Assembly: GCF_000349325.1 (NCBI RefSeq)
Contig: NC_020504.1
Location: 8,784,326-8,848,325 of the forward strand
Direction: 5' to 3'
Length of the DNA stretch: 64,000 nucleotides
Source: Streptomyces davaonensis JCM 4913
GTDB taxonomy: Bacteria; Actinomycetota; Actinomycetes; Streptomycetales; Streptomycetaceae
Positions 58,757 to 64,000 of this stretch are shown here, piece after piece. How positions within the stretch are numbered: position 1 is the stretch's first letter; each line of letters starts with the position of its first letter. The notes beneath the pieces are model-generated. The model saw only the letters and a list, made by a program, of their open reading frames with translations, did not search any database and was not told the origin of the DNA. The position numbers and the translations under genes are program-made.

Positions 58757-59869
58757 ATGCACTTCCCCTGGACCACTGCCGAGGTGACGGATCTGCCCAC
58801 AGTCGGCACGGCGGTCGATGCGGTGACCGACCTCTCCCGCTCCGAGGAGCCGCCCGGAGCGCGGCTGCGGATCGCCCGGCGCCAGGCTGCGGCGTTCCGC
58901 GGCGAGTTCGCGTCGACCGGAACGCCGGACAGCGTCGTGACGTGCGACCTGGTGACGTTGCCTTATCCGACGAGGTTCGGGTTGTTCCGAGCCTCGAAAG
59001 CGCTGGCGCCGTTCCTGTCGATCACGAACCGGATGCAGGTCATCCGCTGGACCGAGTCCGGCGGTCGCAAGCGGGTGCTGCTGTTCGAGCCGAGCGACCA
59101 CGAACTGGGGCGGTACACGCCGTACTTCGACACGCTCGCCCAGCGCACACCGGGATTTCTGGAGCGGCAGTTCGTGACCGAGCACGGCACGGTGCTCGGT
59201 CATCTGGCCCGGCTGGGAATCGAGCCGGCGGAGGTGGACTACCTGTTGTTCGACCACCTCCACACCCAGGACCTGTGGCGCTGGGTGGGGACCACCGCCT
59301 TCCAGGACGATCTCGGGCAGACGCCCGAGGCGGCGTTCCCTCACGCGAAGGTGATCGTGCAGCGCGACGAACTGGCCGCGCTGGCCGACCTTCACCCGTT
59401 GCAGAAGCCCTGGTACCAGCCGGGTGCCTACGCGGATGTCCCGGCTGAGGCGTTCCTGCCGGTGAACGGATCGGTGGTGCTGGGCCCTGGCGTGGCGGTG
59501 CTGAGGACCCCCGGGCATGTGTTCGGAAACCAGTCCCTGGTCGTCAACACCGACACCGGGATCTGGGTGTCCAGCGAGAACGTGATCGCCACGGAGGCGC
59601 TGGTCCCGGAGCACTCCAGGCTCCCGGGCCTGGCGAGGTGGGCCCGCGCGTGGCAACAGGAGGTCGTGCTGAATGCGAACACGATCGAGACGACGGCTGA
59701 TCAGTACAACTCGATCGTCCTGGAGAAGGCCCTGGCCGACCGCAGCCAGGCGGATCCGCGGTTCTTGCAGTTCTTCCCGTCCAGCGAGCTGACCGGCGCC
59801 TGGACCAATCCCGGCACGAGACCGACTTTCGCTCACGACGCGATCCGCCACGGCACCCAGCCCGCCTGA
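58757..59869 (+). CDS. MBL-fold metallo-hydrolase-like protein with altered metal motif
   Basis: 370 residues from the ATG at 58757 (GAGGAG upstream; a GTG two codons earlier is less likely). The metallo-beta-lactamase fold is evident from FDHLHTQDL, TPGHVFGNQSLVV and VVNTDTGIWVSSEN. In place of H-x-H-x-D-H it reads H-L-H-T-Q-D, so the second metal site looks incomplete. It may be a single-metal enzyme, a non-hydrolytic relative or a lactonase. It is the first gene of a three-gene operon under the TetR operators, followed 21 bp later by a SnoaL-like gene. Confidence 0.8.
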   Translation: MHFPWTTAEVTDLPTVGTAVDAVTDLSRSEEPPGARLRIARRQAAAFRGEFASTGTPDSVVTCDLVTLPYPTRFGLFRASKALAPFLSITNRMQVIRWTESGGRKRVLLFEPSDHELGRYTPYFDTLAQRTPGFLERQFVTEHGTVLGHLARLGIEPAEVDYLLFDHLHTQDLWRWVGTTAFQDDLGQTPEAAFPHAKVIVQRDELAALADLHPLQKPWYQPGAYADVPAEAFLPVNGSVVLGPGVAVLRTPGHVFGNQSLVVNTDTGIWVSSENVIATEALVPEHSRLPGLARWARAWQQEVVLNANTIETTADQYNSIVLEKALADRSQADPRFLQFFPSSELTGAWTNPGTRPTFAHDAIRHGTQPA

Positions 59870-59890
59870 GACATGAGACAGGAGCCAGAC

Positions 59891-60481
59891 ATGTCCGCCA
59901 TACCCGCCGACCCGTCACTTCCCGACCGGTTCACGTTGCCCGCTGAGACCGTCCTGCGGGCCCGGGAGCGGCTCGTGCTCGACCACTTCCGTGACGAGGT
60001 CCGCCAGGACTGGGACGCCACGCTCTCGACGTTCCCCCACCCGCACTACGAGCTGATCGCGCAGATGCTGGTGCACGACGGTGACTCCGAGGTCCGCGGC
60101 TACTACCAGGACACCCGGGTCGCGTTCCCCGACCAGGACCACGAGCTGATCGCCTTCAGACACAGTGCCGACGCGGTGATCGTGGAGTTCTGGCTCCTGG
60201 GTACCCACAACGGCTTCCTCGGCAAGATCCCGCCGACCGGATCGAAGCACCGCACCCGGATGACGGCGTACTTCATCTTCGACGAGAACGAGAACCTGGT
60301 CACCGAGCGCATCTACTTCGACCGACTCACCGTCCTCAAGCAGCTGATAGCGGGCCTCGACAAGCGCAAGCCCACCGGACTGCTCAAGCTCTTCCGTGTC
60401 CTCAGAGGCGCGCTCGCCGCAGCCGGGTCGAAGCCCGATCCGCGTCTGTCGAACACCACCCCGCCGAACCTCAACAACTAA
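59891..60481 (+). CDS. NTF2/SnoaL-like protein
   Basis: 196 residues from the ATG at 59891 with GGAG upstream. The NTF2-like cone fold is suggested by the pattern YELIAQMLVHDGDSEVRGYYQDTRVAFPDQDHELIAF and FWLLGTHNGFLGKIPPTGSKHRTRMTAYFIFDENENLVTERIYFDRL, resembling the SnoaL polyketide cyclase/ester-cyclase group. No cofactor site is implied. It lies between two MBL-type genes in one operon, 14 bp before the second. Likely a cyclase, isomerase or hydrolase of a cyclic metabolite. Confidence 0.8.
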   Translation: MSAIPADPSLPDRFTLPAETVLRARERLVLDHFRDEVRQDWDATLSTFPHPHYELIAQMLVHDGDSEVRGYYQDTRVAFPDQDHELIAFRHSADAVIVEFWLLGTHNGFLGKIPPTGSKHRTRMTAYFIFDENENLVTERIYFDRLTVLKQLIAGLDKRKPTGLLKLFRVLRGALAAAGSKPDPRLSNTTPPNLNN

Positions 60482-60495
60482 GAACCGAGACCTCC

Positions 60496-61296
60496 ATGAA
60501 GGTCCACCACCTCAACTGCGGCACCATGCGCCCCTGGCGGGCACCCGACGGACTGGTCTGCCACGTCCTGCTCGTCGAGACCGACAACGGCCTCGTACTC
60601 ATCGACAGCGGAATCGGACTCAAGGACGTCGCCGATCCGGCAGGACGCTTCGGGGCAGCACGCTTCTACGTCCGCCCCGCCTTCGACATCACCGAGGCAG
60701 CGATTCGCCAAGTGACCGCGCTCGGCCACGACCCCCGAGAAGTCCGCCACATCGTCCTCACCCACTTCGACGCCGACCACACCGGCGGACTCGCCGACTT
60801 CCCTTGGGCCCAGGTCCACCTCACCACCACCGAGACGCAGGCCGCGCTGCACCCCGAGGGGGTGGTCGAGCGAGGCCGCTACCTCGCATCCCACCGCGCC
60901 CACGACCCCCTGATCGTCCCGCACACCCTCGACGGCGGCGAGCCGTGGCGGGGGTTCCCCCACACGAAGGAACTCACCGACATCGCCGCCGGGATCGTCA
61001 TGATCAGCTTGCCCGGCCACTCCCGGGGCCACGCCGCCATCGCTGTCGACGCAGGCACCCATTGGGTTCTCCACGTCGGTGACTGCTTCTATCACCACGG
61101 ACAGATCGACGGCACCGGCCGTGCCCCCAAGTCCCTGACCACGATGGAGCGAGTCGTCGCCGCCGACTGGTCCAAAGTCAGAGGCAACCACCGTCGCCTG
61201 ACCCAGCTCTGCGCCGAGAACCCACCCGACCTGCTGCTCGTCAACGCCCACGACCCCACGCTGCTGCACCGAGCCCAGAACAGAACCACACCGTAG
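60496..61296 (+). CDS. MBL-fold metallo-hydrolase (lactonase-like)
   Basis: 266 residues. MBL motifs are clear: GLVLIDSGIG, VLTHFDADHTGGLADF (H-x-D-x-D-H), SLPGHSRGHAAIAV, VGDCFYHH and VNAHDPTLL. The first metal motif carries Asp in place of the second His, a variant known from lactonase-like groups in Streptomyces. Last gene of the TetR-controlled operon, 14 bp after the SnoaL-like gene. The set may open a lactone or degrade an antibiotic-like or signal molecule; this is inference. Confidence 0.85.
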   Translation: MKVHHLNCGTMRPWRAPDGLVCHVLLVETDNGLVLIDSGIGLKDVADPAGRFGAARFYVRPAFDITEAAIRQVTALGHDPREVRHIVLTHFDADHTGGLADFPWAQVHLTTTETQAALHPEGVVERGRYLASHRAHDPLIVPHTLDGGEPWRGFPHTKELTDIAAGIVMISLPGHSRGHAAIAVDAGTHWVLHVGDCFYHHGQIDGTGRAPKSLTTMERVVAADWSKVRGNHRRLTQLCAENPPDLLLVNAHDPTLLHRAQNRTTP

Positions 61297-61395
61297 GAGC
61301 AGCCACCGTCGCCCCACGTACTCCCCAGGAGGTACACGCACTGCCGCTGCCCGTACGACGACCGGGACCCGCCCCCCGAGCGACTGTCGAAGCAT

Positions 61396-61429
61396 CACCG
61401 GAATTCCCGGTGAACCGATCGACCGATCG
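61396..61429 (+). promoter_or_regulatory. Inverted and direct repeats before the ABC operon
   Basis: CACCGG-AATTC-CCGGTG (61396-61412) is a 6-bp-arm inverted repeat, followed by ACCGATCG twice in tandem (61414-61421, 61422-61429), 20 bp before the SHOCT-gene ATG. It looks like an operator for a regulator not in view. Confidence 0.5.
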
Positions 61430-61448
61430 ACTCGGGAGATGAGTCACG

Positions 61449-61730
61449 ATGCAGACCCTGGCGCACTTCGCGGACGGCGGGCCCGGCCCGTGGATCCTGT
61501 TCTTCCCGCTCATCTGGGCGGCCGTGGTGATCGGCGGCGTCACGCTCCTGCGCCGCACCGTCTGGCGCGGCCGCGGCGGTCCGCGCAGGCCCGCCACCGA
61601 CGATCACTCACCCATCACCGTGCTCGGCCACCGCTTCGCCTCCGGCGAGATCGACGAGGACGAGTACTGGCGCCGCCTGTCCGTCCTGGACGAGCAGTTC
61701 GGCCGCGCCGGCAAGGGCGGTGCGGCATGA
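61449..61730 (+). CDS. Small membrane protein with SHOCT domain
   Basis: 93 residues. One membrane segment (about 13-32: GPWILFFPLIWAAVVIGGVT), a basic stretch, and a C-terminal SHOCT motif (VLGHRFASGEIDEDEYWRRLSVLDEQF). SHOCT domains are short oligomerisation modules. Its stop overlaps the ATG of the ABC ATPase by 4 bp, so it belongs to the transporter operon. Confidence 0.83.
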   Translation: MQTLAHFADGGPGPWILFFPLIWAAVVIGGVTLLRRTVWRGRGGPRRPATDDHSPITVLGHRFASGEIDEDEYWRRLSVLDEQFGRAGKGGAA

Positions 61731-62476
61731 CCGCCACGACTCTCACCCGGACGGCCGCCCGCGTCGTGGACGCCGTGAAGGTGTACGGCAGCGGCGGCAC
61801 GGCCGTCCGGGCCCTGGACGGAGTGAGCGTCGACTTCCCGGCCGGACGCTTCACCGCGATCATGGGCCCCTCGGGCTCCGGCAAGTCCACCCTGATGCAC
61901 TGCGCCGCCGGCCTCGACACCCTCACCTCGGGCGCCGCCCACATCGGCGACACCGAGCTGGGCGCCCTCGACGACCGGCGGCTGACCCTTCTGCGCCGCG
62001 ACCGCGTCGGCTTCGTGTTCCAGGCGTTCAACCTGGTGCCGACGCTCACCGTCGCGGAGAACATCACCCTGCCCCTGGACCTCGCGGGCCACCGGGGCGA
62101 CCCGGAGTGGATCGACGCGCTCATCGACGTCGTCGGCCTGCGCGACCGGCTCCACCACCGTCCCGCCGAACTCTCCGGCGGCCAGCAGCAACGGGTAGCC
62201 GTGGCCCGGGCCTTCGCCGGGCAGCCGGACGTCGTCTTCGCCGACGAACCGACCGGCAACCTCGACTCCCGCTCCGGCGAGGAGGTCCTCGGCCTGCTCG
62301 GCCGCGCGGCGCGCGACACCGAGCGCACGGTCGTCATGGTCACCCACGACCCGGTGGCCGCCGCCCACGCCGACGAGGTCGTCTTCCTCGCCGACGGCCG
62401 CCTGGTCGACCGTATGTCCGCGCCGACCGCCGACAAGGTCCTGGACCGCATGAAAGCCTTCGAGGTGCGCTCATGA
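61727..62476 (+). CDS. ABC transporter ATP-binding protein (MacB/LolD type)
   Basis: 249 residues. Walker A GPSGSGKST at 47-55, Q-loop FVFQAFNLVPTLTV, signature LSGGQQQRVAVARAF, Walker B VVFADEPTGNLDS and H-loop VMVTHDP are all intact. This is the ATPase of a type VII (MacB/FtsX) transporter, paired with the permease whose ATG overlaps its stop. It powers export or extraction of a membrane-associated molecule, or resistance to cell-wall antibiotics. Confidence 0.92.
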   Translation: MTATTLTRTAARVVDAVKVYGSGGTAVRALDGVSVDFPAGRFTAIMGPSGSGKSTLMHCAAGLDTLTSGAAHIGDTELGALDDRRLTLLRRDRVGFVFQAFNLVPTLTVAENITLPLDLAGHRGDPEWIDALIDVVGLRDRLHHRPAELSGGQQQRVAVARAFAGQPDVVFADEPTGNLDSRSGEEVLGLLGRAARDTERTVVMVTHDPVAAAHADEVVFLADGRLVDRMSAPTADKVLDRMKAFEVRS

Positions 62477-64000
62477 ACGCCTCCGTCCGCCTCAGCGCGT
62501 CGTCCTTGCGTGCCCACAAGCGCCGCTTCACGGGCACGTTCGTCGCGGTCTTCCTCGGCGTGGCCTTCCTCGCCGGAACCCTCGTCATGGGCGACACCCT
62601 GCGCGCCAACTTCGACACCATGTTCGGCAACGCGACCAGCGGCACCGACGCCGTCGTACGCAGCGCCGACGCCATCACCACACCGGGCGAGAGCGAGGGC
62701 GTACGGGAACCGGTCGCCACCGCCCTGGCCGAGACCATCGAGGAGATCCCCGGCGTCGCCGCCGCCGAACCCAACATCGAGGGCGCCGGCCAACTCGTCG
62801 GCCGCGACGGCGACCCCATCGGCGGCCAGGGCCCGCCCACCCTCGCCGGCAACTGGATCACCGACCCGGAGCTCAACTCCTACCAACTGGCCGAGGGCCG
62901 CGCCCCGCAGAAGTCCGGCGAGGTCGTCGTCAACCGGGGCACCGCCGAACGCGGCGACCTGAAGCTCGGTGACCGGACCACCCTGCGCACCCCGGACCCG
63001 GTCGAGGTCACGATCGTCGGCCTGGCGACCTTCGGCGGCGAGAACGGCATGGCCCAGGTGACCTACACCGGCATGACCCGCGCCGACGCCGAGAAGTACC
63101 TCACCGCCCGCCCCGGCGAGGCGGCGACGATCCTGGTACGGGCAGGACCGGGCGTGAGCCAGCAGGAACTGGTGGACCGCCTGACCCCCACCCTCCCCCA
63201 GGGAGTCGAGGCCATCACGGGCCAGGAGTCGGCCGACGAGAACACCGAGATGATCTCCGGCCAGTTCCTGACCCTCTTCACCACCTTCCTCCTGGTCTTC
63301 TCCGGCGTAGCCCTCCTCGTGGCGACCTTCTCCATCCACAACACCTTCGCCATAGTCGTAGCCCAACGCACCCGCGAGAACGCCCTGTTGAGAGCCCTCG
63401 GCGCCTCCCGCCGCCAGGTGACGACCGCCACCCTCATCGAGGCGACGGCCGTGGCCGTCACCGCGTCCCTGGCGGGCCTGGCGGGCGGCATCGGCATCGC
63501 GGCCGGACTCCAAGCCCTTTTCCCGGCGATCGGATTCCCTTTCCCCGAGGGCGAGTTGGTGATCAGCGCCATCTCGATGACACTGCCGCTCACCGTCGGC
63601 GTGGCCGTCTGCCTGGGCTCCGCACTCCTGCCCGCGGTCCGCGCGGGCCGCACCGCCCCCTTGGCCGCACTGCGCGAGACGGCGGTCGACACCTCCGCAG
63701 CTTCCCGCGCCCGAGCGATCACCGGCCTGGCCCTCGCGGCCGGGGCGACAGCCGCCACCCTGACCGGAGTCCTCGTGACCCCGAACATCTGGCTGGCAGG
63801 CACGGGCGCGGCCCTGTCCCTCGCCGCGTTCATAGTCCTGGGCCCCGTTGCCTCCACCACAGCCATCCGCGTCCTCGGCAGTCCGCTCGCCCGCCTGCGC
63901 GGAGTCACCGGCGGCCTGGCCCGCCGCAACGCCCTGCGCACCCCGAAGCGAACGGCGGCCACCGCGAGCGCGCTGATGATCGGCGTGGCCGTGGTGTCCC
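62473..64000 (+). CDS. FtsX-type ABC permease (open at the right edge)
   Basis: About 509 codons are visible from the ATG at 62473, which overlaps the ATPase stop by 4 bp; the gene runs off the window. An N-terminal membrane segment (about 20-42), a periplasmic-type domain (about 45-260: DTLRANFDTMFGNATSGTDAVVRS), then a group of membrane segments beginning near residue 262 (FTTFLLVFSGVALLVATFSI) with the FtsX motif NTFAIVVAQRTRENALLRALGASRRQV. The next module starts near residue 470 with RNALRTPKRTAATASALM, the second half of a duplicated FtsX protein. Full length is probably about 850 residues. Confidence 0.9.
   Translation, partial: MNASVRLSASSLRAHKRRFTGTFVAVFLGVAFLAGTLVMGDTLRANFDTMFGNATSGTDAVVRSADAITTPGESEGVREPVATALAETIEEIPGVAAAEPNIEGAGQLVGRDGDPIGGQGPPTLAGNWITDPELNSYQLAEGRAPQKSGEVVVNRGTAERGDLKLGDRTTLRTPDPVEVTIVGLATFGGENGMAQVTYTGMTRADAEKYLTARPGEAATILVRAGPGVSQQELVDRLTPTLPQGVEAITGQESADENTEMISGQFLTLFTTFLLVFSGVALLVATFSIHNTFAIVVAQRTRENALLRALGASRRQVTTATLIEATAVAVTASLAGLAGGIGIAAGLQALFPAIGFPFPEGELVISAISMTLPLTVGVAVCLGSALLPAVRAGRTAPLAALRETAVDTSAASRARAITGLALAAGATAATLTGVLVTPNIWLAGTGAALSLAAFIVLGPVASTTAIRVLGSPLARLRGVTGGLARRNALRTPKRTAATASALMIGVAVVS

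Noticed and set aside
1..64000. tRNA, rRNA, riboswitch, integrase and transposase genes
   Set aside because: I looked in the gaps between genes and saw no tRNA-like cloverleaf, no rRNA segment, no classical riboswitch and no mobile-element protein. This was by eye, so a short element could be missed.

Overview
The window reads as a stretch of Streptomyces chromosome, or a very close relative. GC is about 70% or more, third codon positions are almost always G or C, GTG starts are common, and the gene set is typical of Streptomyces: ROK and LacI sugar regulators, MmyB-type XRE regulators, an expansin-like secreted protein, and DUF1272 and DM13 proteins. About 66 protein genes fill the window. 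No rRNA, tRNA, CRISPR array, transposase or integrase is visible. No gene-free stretch exceeds about 280 bp; the largest (31011-31287, 35524-35803, 57072-57350) hold leader or operator sequence or nothing recognisable. The first gene may run in from the left, and the last (an FtsX-type permease) runs off the right edge.

Layout. 1-4 kb: C-terminal part of a membrane-anchored surface protein, a GGCT-like gene behind a LacI regulator, and a divergent ROK sugar kinase with a palindromic operator between. 4-8 kb: kinase-NUDIX fusion, M20 dipeptidase, geranylgeranyl-reductase-like flavoprotein. 8-14 kb: F420-type reductase divergent from a TetR gene with an unusual 19-bp tandem repeat array, GNAT, NarL-type two-component system, DHA2 efflux pump divergent from MarR. 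14-24 kb: mycothiol-dependent enzyme, DM13 protein, MFS transporter, PGRP-like amidase, GNAT, expansin-like protein, methyltransferase/MerR pair, secreted M19-like hydrolase with a discoidin domain, TetR. 24-31 kb: small protein, lipoprotein, cyclase/ThDP-enzyme operon, azoreductase divergent from HxlR, large BNR-repeat secreted protein. 31-36 kb: FemAB-like acyltransferase, frameshifted DegT aminotransferase, and a small membrane protein/ECF sigma/pentapeptide operon.

36-50 kb: Gfo/Idh - PmoA-like - cupin catabolic operon, glycerophosphodiesterase, saccharopine-dehydrogenase-like protein, a copper locus (copA, copZ and a divergent His-rich exported protein, with three CsoR-type boxes but no csoR), GH15 glycosidase, an AgaR/AgaS/AgaY-like amino-sugar module, and RlmG. 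50-57 kb: AlkB, ROK regulator, XRE/SDR pair, an IlvY-like LysR divergent from a plant-type ketol-acid reductoisomerase, VOC protein, DUF1272. 57-64 kb: an unknown gene, a TetR with two palindromic operators, the MBL - SnoaL-like - MBL operon it probably controls, and a SHOCT - ABC ATPase - FtsX permease operon.

The most unusual points are the plant-type KARI with its own LysR regulator, the 19-bp direct repeats over the TetR start, the TetR-controlled metallo-hydrolase operon with altered metal motifs, the membrane protein/ECF sigma/pentapeptide operon, a PGRP-type amidase without a signal peptide, and eight convergent gene pairs whose 3' ends overlap. Functions are assigned by reading motifs only; no database search was run.
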